From: Claveliimonas monacensis
GTDB lineage: Bacteria; Bacillota; Clostridia; Lachnospirales; Lachnospiraceae
Assembly (NCBI RefSeq): GCF_014982975.1
Contig: NZ_JADCKL010000005.1
Location: forward strand, 62,001 to 126,000
DNA: 64,000 nucleotides
Direction of reading: 5' to 3'
The position numbers and the translations under genes were made by a program. The stretch's first letter is position 1, and each line of letters starts with the position of its first letter. The notes under the pieces were generated by a model. That model was not told the origin of the DNA. It was given only the letters and a program-made list of their open reading frames with translations, and ran no database searches. Of the stretch, positions 1-7,054 are shown piece by piece.

Positions 1-9
1 AGGCTCCTT

Positions 10-321
10 TCAACGCAGCTGATCGGAGCGGTCATAGTACAGATGTCCCTGGCGCACCTTGGCATGGCTGAGAATCTTGATGTGGCCCTTTTCCTGGTTC
101 TCCAGGCTTTTCTGGTATCCGGCCTCCGTCAGAAACAGGCGGGTCCGTTCGCCTTTCCAGCCCACCGGCGAATCGTGGGTCAGCACATCGAAGATAATCA
201 TGTGCCGGGTGTCCTCGGCAAACCGCTCCAAATCCATGTACTCATGGCCGTGGTAGTTCTGCGCCCCGGCCTTGAGCCGCATTTCCTCCATCAGCTGGCC
301 CACGGTCTTACGCTCAGGCAT
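10..321 (-). CDS. Conserved mobile-element protein, DUF5720-like
   Basis: A 103-residue soluble protein with no recognised catalytic motif. The ATG at 321 is preferred because a full AAGGAGGT site lies seven bases upstream; an earlier in-frame GTG lies inside that site. The core MIIFDVLTHDSP...RLFLTEAGYQKSLENQ matches the product of 1907-2182, so the two are paralogues in the same element. I recall this type of protein from Clostridia conjugative elements (DUF5720), but the name is from memory. Its start overlaps the end of the DUF4406-like gene by 8 bp, so translation is probably coupled. Bases 1-9 hold the ribosome binding site of a further leftward gene outside the window. Confidence 0.7.
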   Translation of the reverse strand: MPERKTVGQLMEEMRLKAGAQNYHGHEYMDLERFAEDTRHMIIFDVLTHDSPVGWKGERTRLFLTEAGYQKSLENQEKGHIKILSHAKVRQGHLYYDRSDQLR

Positions 322-676
322 GGCGCGCACCTCCTTTCCCGCGTCCCTGGCCTTTCACAGTCAGGATACCGTCCAGGGTGGTAGCGGTGATCCGCAGGCG
401 CTCAGCGGTGGCGATGTCATTCTTCACGGTCTCGTCGATGCCGTGGCCGCAGACCACCAGCACATGGGACCGGCGCAGATAGTCTCGCGCCATATCCAGC
501 CCGTCCTTGTGTTCCTGGGGAATCTCGTCCTTGAGGAAGGTGGACAAGAACAGAACCGGGCAGATGGGCGAATACCCGGCGTCGTACACCTGGCGGCAGT
601 AGGTGGCAGCGTTCTCGGCGTTCTCATACTGGTTGTTGCTCCAGGGAGCCGTAATGTAGGCAAGAGGTCGTTTCAT
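314..676 (-). CDS. DUF4406/nucleoside deoxyribosyltransferase-like protein
   Basis: A 120-residue protein starting MKRPLAYITAPWS at an ATG with AGAAAGGA upstream; an earlier in-frame start lacks such a site. The N-terminal Y-I-T/A-P segment, the NA-ATYC helix and the later LVVCGHGID..VKNDIATAE segment follow the Rossmann-like fold of the DUF4406 / nucleoside 2-deoxyribosyltransferase-like family common on phages and conjugative elements. Substrate is unknown. It lies downstream of the Rep-like gene, separated by a hairpin, and overlaps the next gene. Confidence 0.7.
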   Translation of the reverse strand: MKRPLAYITAPWSNNQYENAENAATYCRQVYDAGYSPICPVLFLSTFLKDEIPQEHKDGLDMARDYLRRSHVLVVCGHGIDETVKNDIATAERLRITATTLDGILTVKGQGRGKGGARHA

Positions 677-710
677 GGCAAAATCCTTTCTCCCGGTATT
701 GCCGGGCAAC

Positions 711-736
711 AGAAAAGCGGCTGTTTACCAGCCGCC
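711..736 (-). terminator. Hairpin with U-run after the Rep-like gene
   Basis: GCGGCTG pairs perfectly with CAGCCGC across a five-base loop, followed on the minus strand by TTTTCTGTT. The stem includes the last codons of the Rep-like gene. Confidence 0.65.
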
Positions 737-1618
737 TGCGTTCATATCGTGATTGACTTGTACGGTGTAGTGATTGCTGATCGTGGTGGGCGCGTTGAAC
801 AGCACTGCAAGCAAATACTGTTTCATATTGCGGACCTCCGTGGTGTTTTTCTGCATACCGTCCATGACAAATCGGATATGCTCGCTATCCAGCTTCAAGA
901 ACCGGGAGCGCACGACTTCATGGGGAAAGTCGCTGCCAGCGATCCGAGTGGTTTTACGTTTGGCACAAACGGTCTCCACCATCAGCTCCACAATCTCGTC
1001 CAGGTCCTCACGGTAGGTCGAAAACTCTCTGCACAGATAGTCATACTCGATGTTCTCCAGAATCAATTCCCGATAATTTTCTATCTCTGAGACAGACATC
1101 GCATCCCTTCCTTTCCGTTCCGGCAGCTGTGCTGCCGCTGTTTCCCGGAAGGGAATGGAATCGGTACTTGCTCCATGAGTATTTTGTTTTTGAGTATTTG
1201 GTTTCTCTATATTTAATTCTGCGGGCTTTTCCGTATCCGGTTTATCCAGATACGGGTTTTCCGTATCTGGTGAAGCCGTATCTGGTACAGCCGTATCCGG
1301 CCTTGGCGTTTCTGGCTGCCTGGGCTGAGGTTTCTCATAAATCACATACTCGGTGTCGCTGATCCGGCCTTGTTGGTCCCGCAGCTGGTTCCGCACGATG
1401 TAACCGGCGGTTTCCAACTCCCGCAGCGCACTGCCGATGGCATCAACGCCCTCCTTGCAGATTTTCGCAAGTCCACGGGTAGTATAGTTCCAGTCATCAG
1501 GCAGGGATAACATCATGGAAAGAAGCCCCTTTGCCTTGAGGGATAGTTCGTGGTTCCGCAGGTGATGATTGCTCATCACGGTATAATCTTTGGTCCGTTC
1601 AATGCGAAAAACGGCCAT
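725..1618 (-). CDS. Rep-like winged-helix protein (DUF6017 type) of the integrated element
   Basis: A 297-residue protein. The ATG at 1618 has GGAG eight bases upstream; a GTG nine bases earlier lies inside that site. Residues about 1-95 form a winged-helix region (FRIERTKDYTVMSN..., LSLKAKGLLSMMLSL, ALRELETAGYI) like those in RepA_N/DnaD-type initiators and the DUF6017 proteins of Clostridia elements. A hinge of five-residue PDTxx repeats follows, encoded by 15-bp DNA repeats at 1231-1315. The C-terminal half is helical and ends SNHYTVQVNHDMNAGGW. Position beside parA/parB supports a role in replication or maintenance of the excised element. That role is inferred; a regulator is possible. 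Confidence 0.7.
   Translation of the reverse strand: MAVFRIERTKDYTVMSNHHLRNHELSLKAKGLLSMMLSLPDDWNYTTRGLAKICKEGVDAIGSALRELETAGYIVRNQLRDQQGRISDTEYVIYEKPQPRQPETPRPDTAVPDTASPDTENPYLDKPDTEKPAELNIEKPNTQKQNTHGASTDSIPFRETAAAQLPERKGRDAMSVSEIENYRELILENIEYDYLCREFSTYREDLDEIVELMVETVCAKRKTTRIAGSDFPHEVVRSRFLKLDSEHIRFVMDGMQKNTTEVRNMKQYLLAVLFNAPTTISNHYTVQVNHDMNAGGW
1231..1315. repeat. 15-bp iteron-like tandem repeats inside the Rep-like gene
   Basis: Ten-base near-palindromes recur every 15 bases: CCGTATCCGG at 1231, CCAGATACGG at 1246, CCGTATCTGG at 1261 and 1276, CCGTATCCGG at 1291, and a degenerate GCGTTTCTGG at 1306. The unit at 1246 is the exact reverse complement of those at 1261 and 1276. On the coding strand they give a PDTxx pentapeptide hinge. 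RepA_N plasmids are known to hold their origin as iterons inside rep, so this is a candidate origin. Confidence 0.8.
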
Positions 1619-1646
1619 TGACTTCACTCCTTTCTAATTTTAGGGC

Positions 1647-1688
1647 ATGAAAAAAGCCACAATCCTTCGTGAAAAAGACTGTGGCTTT
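1647..1688 (-). terminator. Intercistronic terminator-like hairpin
   Basis: AAAGCCACA pairs with TGTGGCTTT and is followed by a T-run on the minus strand. It lies between the 63-residue gene and the Rep-like gene and could reduce read-through into the latter. Confidence 0.6.
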
Positions 1689-1879
1689 CAGCTGTTTTTG
1701 TTGTTCTGCCAGGGCCGGTAAGGACGCTTGTACTTCGGCGGATGACTGAACATCGGCTCATGCTCCGAAAACGGGAGGGTCTGCAAAACCCGGTCAATGT
1801 CGGTGGATTCCATATCATACTGGGACTGGCAACTTTCCCGGATGGCATCTTTGATGCTCTGGACAGTACACATATTCAT
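1688..1879 (-). CDS. Small conserved element protein, 63 aa, unknown function
   Basis: Reads MNMCTVQSIKDAIRESCQSQ... and ends in a basic tail rich in Pro and Tyr (KYKRPYRPWQNNKNS). AAAGGAAAGG lies directly upstream of two closely spaced ATG codons (1879 and 1873), either of which could be used. I see no membrane segment or known motif. It sits between two co-directional element genes with short gaps, which supports it being real. Confidence 0.55.
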   Translation of the reverse strand: MNMCTVQSIKDAIRESCQSQYDMESTDIDRVLQTLPFSEHEPMFSHPPKYKRPYRPWQNNKNS

Positions 1880-1906
1880 TCCTTTCCTTTCGTAGTGATA
1901 ATGAGT

Positions 1907-2182
1907 TTACGGGTGGCGGCGGCGCTTGTCCGGTTTGAAGTCGAGCACATGGCCCTCGATCACACGGGCATACCGCTTGATTTTGATTTCCCGACGCTTC
2001 TGGCTTACGAGGGCGGCCTGATACCCGTCCTCCGTAAGAAACAGCCGCATATCATCGCCGGGGCAGCCGTAGGAACAAGGGCGCTGAACGGAAAACTCGA
2101 TCATCCAGCGGGTGCTGTCCTGAAAACGCTCTACGGCCAAGATATTGTGTCCTTTCAGCTCACGGGCTGAAATATCCCTCAT
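1907..2182 (-). CDS. Conserved mobile-element protein, paralogue of 10-321
   Basis: A 91-residue protein starting MRDISARELKGHNILAVERF, with AAGGAG seven bases before the ATG. Its STRWMIEFSV...MRLFLTEDGYQAALVSQ region aligns with the protein at 10-321, sharing RLFLTE-GYQ--L and a GH near the C-terminus. The C-terminus is strongly basic (KPDKRRRHP). It starts 12 bp after the parB stop, so it belongs to the partition operon. Function unknown. Confidence 0.7.
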   Translation of the reverse strand: MRDISARELKGHNILAVERFQDSTRWMIEFSVQRPCSYGCPGDDMRLFLTEDGYQAALVSQKRREIKIKRYARVIEGHVLDFKPDKRRRHP

Positions 2183-2194
2183 AGGCGGCTCCTT

Positions 2195-3121
2195 TCATCG
2201 TTCCTGGTCTCTCTGGCGCTTCTTCTGCCACGCCTCCAGCAGTTTGATAATGGTTTCCTGCATCCGCTGGGGCGTATAGCTTTTGGGGAAATACTTCCGC
2301 AGGGTGTCGGAGGTGAAAGTCACTTTGTCGAGATCACTTTTCTTTTCCTCACCCATGATGACGCGCATCATATCGAGGGTCAGATGTCCCTCCTGGCTGT
2401 ATTTCTTGAGTCGCTGAGCCTGGGAGAGAGAGGGGGTAGCCTGTTCGCTGTCCATCGCGTCCAGCAAATCCCGCTGTTCTTCTTTTTTGAGAAAGGACAG
2501 CTCATAAGCCGGATTGAGGGCGATTTTCTTTTCATCGACCATATCCAGCAGTTCGGGAATCAGCTCCGTCAGGCGGATATAGCGCTGCACCTGGTTCCTA
2601 CTCGAACCAGCCTGCTGCGCCAACAATTCATCTGCACGCAACTTCGTCCCAAGTTGGGACGAAGTTAAGTCCCCCCGTGCGCCTTGGTGTTTCATAGCCT
2701 CCAGCTTCATCTTGTAAGCAAAGGCCCTTTCGCTGGGGAGCAGGCTTTCACGTTGTAAGTTGCTGTCCACCATGATGATAGTGGCAGCATCATCGTCCAG
2801 GTCTCGGACAATGACAGGCATGGTTTCTTTCTCGGCCAGCTCACTGGCCCGGTGCCGCCTGTGACCGGCAACCAGCTCATAGCCGCCCTCCGGGTCCGGG
2901 CGGGCGATCGCCGGAACCAGAACACCATACTGCCGAACGCTGTCGGCGGTCTCCATCATGGCCTCGTCATCCTTGACTTTGAAGGGATGCCCCTTAAATG
3001 GGTGCAGCTCAGACAGCGGAATTTCCTGTATCTTCTCCAGCTTGGCATCCTGGCGGCTTTCCTCGGTGGAAAACAAATCATCGTATGGAGCCAGCTCTAC
3101 TTTTTTCGCGCTGCTTTTCAA
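2195..3121 (-). CDS. parB: ParB/Spo0J family partition protein
   Basis: A 308-residue ParB. The N-terminal nuclease/CTPase-like domain has the diagnostic ELVAGHRRHRASELA and VDSNLQRESLLPSERAFAYK segments, followed by the HTH region (SRNQVQRYIRLTELIPELL) and a basic C-terminal dimerisation region. The start is a TTG at 3121, chosen because a near-perfect AAGGAGGTGAT lies just upstream. Its first 44 bp overlap the end of parA. It should bind parS-like sites and stabilise the excised element. I saw no classical chromosomal parS sequence here. Confidence 0.93.
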   Translation of the reverse strand: MKSSAKKVELAPYDDLFSTEESRQDAKLEKIQEIPLSELHPFKGHPFKVKDDEAMMETADSVRQYGVLVPAIARPDPEGGYELVAGHRRHRASELAEKETMPVIVRDLDDDAATIIMVDSNLQRESLLPSERAFAYKMKLEAMKHQGARGDLTSSQLGTKLRADELLAQQAGSSRNQVQRYIRLTELIPELLDMVDEKKIALNPAYELSFLKKEEQRDLLDAMDSEQATPSLSQAQRLKKYSQEGHLTLDMMRVIMGEEKKSDLDKVTFTSDTLRKYFPKSYTPQRMQETIIKLLEAWQKKRQRDQER

Positions 3122-3899
3122 GTTTTATCACCTCCTTGGTCAGATTCTTATAGCCCTCGGCCACCTTGCCATTAGGGTCATGGGCAAAAATGCTTTTGCC
3201 CTCGGCGCTGATCTCCTTTGCCCGGACAGAATGGGGAATCTCGGTGCCGAACACCTTGATTTTGCTGCCATAGGTCTCCCGCAGCAGGGCGGCAATCTCC
3301 TTGGCGAAGTTGGTGCGGTTGTCCACCATCGTCAGCAATATGCCGTCGATCTGGAGCTTGGGGTTGATCTGCCGCTTCACCTTGTTTACGGTCTGGAGCA
3401 GCTGTTCCAGGCCCTTGGCGGGCAGGTACTCCGCCTGAACGGGGATTATGACCCTGTTGGCGGCGGCCAGGGCGTTGACCGTGAGCATACCCAGGGATGG
3501 CTGGCAGTCAATCAGGATATGGGAATACTGTCCCTTGAGCGTGTCCAGATACTGCCGCAGGATGGTCTCTCGGCTCATGGCGTTCACCAGGGAGACCTCC
3601 ATGCCGGAGAGCTGGATGTCTGCGGGCATCAGGTCAACGCCCTCCGGGTGGTGCAGGATACCCTCGCCGGGGCGCAGCGGCTCGTCCATCAGGATACGGC
3701 CCATCGCGTCGGACAGGGTAAAGGGCAGCTTGTCCGGCTGGGGGTGGCCCAGGCTGATGGTCAGGCTGCCTTGCGGGTCCCCGTCGATCAGCAGCACTTT
3801 CTTTCCGGCCTGCGCCAGCCCAATCCCCAGGTTCGCGCAGGTGGTTGTCTTGCCAACGCCGCCTTTCTGATTGGCGATGGCGATGATTTGCGTGTTCAA
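3078..3899 (-). CDS. parA: ParA/Soj family partition ATPase
   Basis: A 273-residue P-loop ATPase with the deviant Walker A QKGGVGKTTTCANLG near the N-terminus and Walker B region HILIDCQPSLGMLTVNAL. The start is a TTG at 3899 (product begins with NTQIIAIAN after the initiator), supported by GAGGTG six bases upstream. A longer reading from 3962 would run through a hairpin and adds a non-conserved leader. With ParB it forms the segregation pair of the element. Two terminator-like hairpins lie just upstream. Confidence 0.93.
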   Translation of the reverse strand: MNTQIIAIANQKGGVGKTTTCANLGIGLAQAGKKVLLIDGDPQGSLTISLGHPQPDKLPFTLSDAMGRILMDEPLRPGEGILHHPEGVDLMPADIQLSGMEVSLVNAMSRETILRQYLDTLKGQYSHILIDCQPSLGMLTVNALAAANRVIIPVQAEYLPAKGLEQLLQTVNKVKRQINPKLQIDGILLTMVDNRTNFAKEIAALLRETYGSKIKVFGTEIPHSVRAKEISAEGKSIFAHDPNGKVAEGYKNLTKEVIKLEKQREKSRAGSIR

Positions 3900-3944
3900 T
3901 GACTTCACCTCATTTCTGAATTGTTCTATGGCTTCTGGAAATAG

Positions 3945-3984
3945 AAAAAGCCGCCACTTCAAAAATTGAAAGTGACGGCCTTTT
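3945..3984 (-). terminator. Terminator-like hairpin just upstream of parA
   Basis: On the minus strand GCCGTCACTT pairs with AAGTGGCGGC and is followed by a run of T. It lies about 45 bp before the parA start, so it may be an attenuator in the parA leader or insulation from the flank. Confidence 0.6.
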
Positions 3985-4014
3985 CTTATCCCGGAATGAA
4001 ATTCCCCGGAAACG

Positions 4015-4047
4015 CAAAAAGCGCCCAGTAGAAAATACTGAGCGCTT
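4015..4047 (-). terminator. Second terminator-like hairpin upstream of parA
   Basis: AAGCGCTCAGTA pairs with TACTGGGCGCTT (one mismatch) on the minus strand, followed by TTTTTG. This is a good intrinsic terminator shape pointing into the element. Confidence 0.7.
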
Positions 4048-4081
4048 GGCGATTAGATTTATTCTCTTTTGTTCAAATTAG

Positions 4082-4283
4082 GTCAAATTCAGACAAACCG
4101 TTTTCACGAAAAAGGTCTCTTGGAGATGTATAAATAAACATCCCCTTGGCATCCCAAAATCGCGTCTCGGTTGTCCTATTTTTTAACCCATAAGCCCTCT
4201 TTTTGGGGTGGTTGTCCACCATTTAACCCATAGAAAACGGGTTAAAAGAGGCTTCGTTCTGTCAAATTGCGTCAAACCATTTG
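4082..4283. repeat. Direct repeats at the element end beside rpsI
   Basis: Two repeat families are interleaved. GTCAAATT-N2-G-N-CAAACC-N-TTT occurs at 4082-4103 and 4261-4282. GGTTGTCC followed after 5-6 bases by TTTAACCCATA occurs at 4169-4192 and 4210-4232, with an inverted GGGTTAAA at 4239-4246. Clustered short repeats like these are typical of integrase arm or excisionase sites at the ends of integrative elements. The rest of 3985-4290 shows no ORF I would support. Confidence 0.6.
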
Positions 4284-4290
4284 AAAAGGA

Positions 4291-4324
4291 AAAACCCCGG
4301 AAACCGCGTAGTTCCGGGGTTTTT
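4291..4324 (-). terminator. rplM-rpsI operon terminator
   Basis: AAAAACCCCGGAA pairs with TTCCGGGGTTTTT across a nine-base loop, 20 bp after the rpsI stop. It should work in both directions. Confidence 0.9.
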
Positions 4325-4342
4325 GACCACTTTTGATAAAGT

Positions 4343-4735
4343 TTAGCGCTTGCTGAACTGCGGAGCGCGACGGGCAGCCTTGAGGCCGTATTTCTTACGC
4401 TCTTTCATACGCGGATCACGTGTCAGGAAACCGGATTTCTTGAGAACCGGTCTGTAATCAGCGTCTGCCTGAAGGAGAGCTCTTGCGATACCGTGGCGGA
4501 TCGCTCCTGCCTGTCCTGTGTATCCGCCGCCCTTAACGTTTACCATAACGTCAAACTTGCCGTCTGTCTCTGTTGCAACGAGAGGCTGGCGAACGATCAC
4601 CTTCAGTGTCTCCAGTCCGAGATACTCATCGATATCTCTCTTATTTATTGTGATCTTACCTGTTCCAGGTACCAGATATACTCTTGCGATAGATTTTTTT
4701 CTTCTTCCTGTTCCATAATATTTTGATGTAGCCAT
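4343..4735 (-). CDS. rpsI: 30S ribosomal protein S9
   Basis: A 130-residue S9 of normal length, starting [20 protein letters not shown] and ending with the universal basic tail RAPQFSKR, which reaches the ribosomal P-site region. It follows rplM by 28 bp, the usual L13-S9 operon. The mobile element lies directly downstream of its 3' end, a position known from other Firmicutes as an integration hotspot. The reading frame is intact. Confidence 0.98.
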   Translation of the reverse strand: MATSKYYGTGRRKKSIARVYLVPGTGKITINKRDIDEYLGLETLKVIVRQPLVATETDGKFDVMVNVKGGGYTGQAGAIRHGIARALLQADADYRPVLKKSGFLTRDPRMKERKKYGLKAARRAPQFSKR

Positions 4736-4763
4736 TTCTTAATATCCTCCTTTCGACCTCTGA

Positions 4764-5192
4764 TTAAAATTTCAGCTCTTCTGGTTTCTGAGCCTGATGT
4801 GCATGCTCTGCTCCAGCGTACACATGAAGTTTCTTAATCATGCTTCTTCCTAAAGGTCCCTTCGGAAGCATTCCCTTAACAGCCAGCTCGATCACTTTCT
4901 CCGGCTTCTTGTTCATCATCTCTGCCAGAGTAGTCTCTTTCATTCCGCCCACATACTCGGAATGGTTGTAGTAAATCTTCTGATTTAACTTCTTGCCTGT
5001 TACTTTTACATCTTTTGCGTTGATCACGATCACGTAATCACCTGTATCGATATGTGGTGTGAATTCCGGTTTATTCTTTCCTCTTAAAACCTTAGCTACT
5101 TCTGATGCTAAACGTCCTAATGTATAATCTGCAGCGTCAACTACATACCATTTTCTCTCAATCTTGTCTGGACTAGCCATATAAGTTTTCAT
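4764..5192 (-). CDS. rplM: 50S ribosomal protein L13
   Basis: A 142-residue L13, the same length as in E. coli, starting [20 protein letters not shown]. The ATG at 5192 has AGGAGGT six bases upstream; a longer reading upstream has no support. Conserved segments [24 protein letters not shown] and [11 protein letters not shown] are present. It is the first gene of the L13-S9 operon, with a consensus promoter 110 bp upstream. Confidence 0.98.
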   Translation of the reverse strand: MKTYMASPDKIERKWYVVDAADYTLGRLASEVAKVLRGKNKPEFTPHIDTGDYVIVINAKDVKVTGKKLNQKIYYNHSEYVGGMKETTLAEMMNKKPEKVIELAVKGMLPKGPLGRSMIKKLHVYAGAEHAHQAQKPEELKF

Positions 5193-5303
5193 TGGTTTAC
5201 CTCCTGTGAATTGGTTCACTTACTATAGAAATAATATGAAATGTTATATTGAAAGCAGCCAGGTTCCGGGGCTTTGGTGCCTGCTGTTTCTCCTTTTGTC
5301 ATA
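5193..5303 (-). promoter_or_regulatory. rplM 5' leader, candidate L13 autoregulatory leader
   Basis: About 110 nt separate the predicted transcription start from the rplM ATG. The leader holds complementary blocks (CAGG and CCTG flanking a CCCCGG centre) that could fold into a stem before the ribosome binding site. L13 leaders that control the operon are known in low-GC Gram-positives. The structural match here is only suggestive. Confidence 0.4.
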
Positions 5304-5310
5304 CTGCATT

Positions 5311-5339
5311 ATTATATTATACGCGCCCATGCGTGTCAA
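5311..5339 (-). promoter_or_regulatory. Consensus promoter of rplM-rpsI
   Basis: TTGACA (5334-5339) and TATAAT (5311-5316) on the minus strand, separated by exactly 17 bp: a perfect housekeeping sigma promoter. Confidence 0.92.
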
Positions 5340-5431
5340 CCGTTTTTTTAGGACTTTTTTTCTTTTTTCCCTGGCTTTCCGGCTCCCACATGGCCGGAGA
5401 TACGCCTGCATTGCAAAAGCATTTTACATGC

Positions 5432-5460
5432 TTGTATCTGTATACATGATATCTTATAAT
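5432..5460 (+). promoter_or_regulatory. Promoter of the MATE transporter gene
   Basis: TTGTAT, 17 bp spacer, TATAAT. The spacer includes a short palindrome around TGTATACA that could be an operator. Confidence 0.65.
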
Positions 5461-5524
5461 ATCTTCTGCCGGCAACACCCTTGCGCCGGAATTTTGCTTT
5501 TCATATACAATGGAGGAAACGCTT

Positions 5525-6898
5525 ATGGCTAAACATATAGATCTTGTAAACGGGCCGGTACTGCCTTCTCTTTCCAGGTTAGCCCTCCCCATCATGGCAA
5601 CATCCCTGATACAGATGGCCTACAACCTGACGGACATGCTCTGGATCGGAAGACTGGGGAGCAGCGCTGTGGCCTCGGTAGGGGCGGCCGGCATGTACAT
5701 GTGGCTCTCCAACGGGCTGGCAACCCTGCCGAAAATGGGCGGGCAGGTCAACACAGGACACTCCCTGGGGGCAGGCAGGACAGAAGACAGCGCCTCATTT
5801 GCCGCTGCGGCCCTTTGGATGACCACAGCTCTTGGACTGCTGTTCGGCATCTGCTCCATCCTGTTTGCAGATCCGCTGATCGTTTTTTTTAATCTGAACA
5901 GTCCGCAGGTCATCCAGGACGCAAAGATCTATCTGCAGATCACCTGCGGCTGTGTCCTGTTCTCCTTTTTGAACCAGACATTTACAGGGATCTTCACGGC
6001 AGCGGGAAACAGCCGGAATTCCCTTACCGCCACCCTGACTGGCCTGATCATCAACATGGTGCTGGATCCGGTCCTGATCTTCGGAGCAGGTCCTTTCCCG
6101 GCCATGGGTGTTATGGGCGCTGCCATAGCCACCATTTTTGCCCAGTTCATTGTCACCACCGTGTTTGTAATCTTCGCGTTCAGGGACACCGTCGTATTCT
6201 GCCATGTCCGCCTTTTCCGCAATCCGGGAAAAAAATACTTCCTCCCGATCCTGCGCATCGGCTTTCCCACCTGCGTGCAGAACATGCTCTTCACAGGGAT
6301 CTCCATGATGATCGCAAGAATGGTAGCCGGCTACGGGGACGCGGCAGTGGCTGTACAGAAAGTAGGTTCTCAGATTGAGTCCATCTCCTGGATGACAGCA
6401 GATGGCTTTGCCGCTGCTGTCAACTCCTTCCTGGCCCAGAACCACGGGGCAGGAAAGCCGGACCGCATCAGGAAGGGGTACAGAAGCGCCATGGGCGTTG
6501 TACTCATATGGGGCGTCCTCTGTACCGTCCTTCTGATCTTTTTCCCGGAGCCCATATTCCGCCTGTTTATCACAGAGCAGGATGTCATCCCCATGGGCGT
6601 GGACTACCTGGTGATCCTGGGTGTCTCCCAGCTCTTTATGAGCGTGGAGATCACCACGGCCGGAGCCTTTGCCGGACTTGGGAAGACGCTGCCGCCCTCC
6701 CTGTCCAGTACCATCCTTACCGCTGCCAGGATTCCCCTGGCCTGGGTCCTTGTGCAGACTCCGCTGGGTCTGAATGGCATATGGTGGAGCATCACCATCT
6801 CCAGTATTTTCAAGGGCATTGTCCTGTTCCTCTGGTTCCGCTCCTTCCTGGACAGAGAACTCGGGAAATTCACTTCCCCCGCCGGATATTCTTCATAA
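5525..6898 (+). CDS. MATE family efflux transporter
   Basis: A 457-residue integral membrane protein with about twelve hydrophobic segments in two homologous halves. The N-terminal PVLPSLSRLALPIMATSL and the NLTDMLWIGRLG segment are typical of the MATE/DinF superfamily, which exports drugs or metabolites using Na+ or H+. The ATG at 5525 has GGAGG eight bases upstream; an ATG at 5510 overlaps that site. It is a single-gene unit with its own promoter and terminator. Substrate cannot be read from sequence. Confidence 0.92.
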   Translation: MAKHIDLVNGPVLPSLSRLALPIMATSLIQMAYNLTDMLWIGRLGSSAVASVGAAGMYMWLSNGLATLPKMGGQVNTGHSLGAGRTEDSASFAAAALWMTTALGLLFGICSILFADPLIVFFNLNSPQVIQDAKIYLQITCGCVLFSFLNQTFTGIFTAAGNSRNSLTATLTGLIINMVLDPVLIFGAGPFPAMGVMGAAIATIFAQFIVTTVFVIFAFRDTVVFCHVRLFRNPGKKYFLPILRIGFPTCVQNMLFTGISMMIARMVAGYGDAAVAVQKVGSQIESISWMTADGFAAAVNSFLAQNHGAGKPDRIRKGYRSAMGVVLIWGVLCTVLLIFFPEPIFRLFITEQDVIPMGVDYLVILGVSQLFMSVEITTAGAFAGLGKTLPPSLSSTILTAARIPLAWVLVQTPLGLNGIWWSITISSIFKGIVLFLWFRSFLDRELGKFTSPAGYSS

Positions 6899-6903
6899 AC
6901 GGA

Positions 6904-6963
6904 CAAAAAGAGCCGGATGCAGACAGAAATCTATGCATTTCCTTCTGCCATCCAGCTCTTTTT
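6904..6963 (+). terminator. Terminator of the MATE gene
   Basis: AAAAAGAGC-GGATG-CAG on the left pairs with CTG-CATCC-GCTCTTTTTT on the right, ending in a T-run. Confidence 0.85.
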
Positions 6964-6972
6964 TATGATAAA

Positions 6973-7010
6973 TAGATAATTTTATCTATACTTACGCCTA
7001 CTTTTATAGT
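6973..7010 (+). promoter_or_regulatory. Promoter and palindromic operator of the amylase-kinase operon
   Basis: TTATCT (6982-6987), 17 bp, TATAGT (7005-7010) form a weak promoter. An inverted repeat, TAGATAA-TT-TTATCTA (6973-6988), covers the -35 element, where a repressor could block polymerase. Confidence 0.5.
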
Positions 7011-7054
7011 AAAATAGACGAAACACGAGCAAACAAGAAAGTGAGGCAGATATT

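Noticed and set aside
272-1090. 272-residue plus-strand frame across the element genes
   Set aside because: It runs opposite to a coherent minus-strand operon with good ribosome binding sites.
1231-1315. CRISPR-like array
   Set aside because: Repeats are only 10 bp with 5-bp gaps and lie inside a coding hinge; there are no spacers of useful length and no cas genes.
3900-3962. Longer ParA start at 3962
   Set aside because: It would translate through a terminator-like hairpin and adds non-conserved residues; the TTG at 3899 has the proper ribosome binding site.
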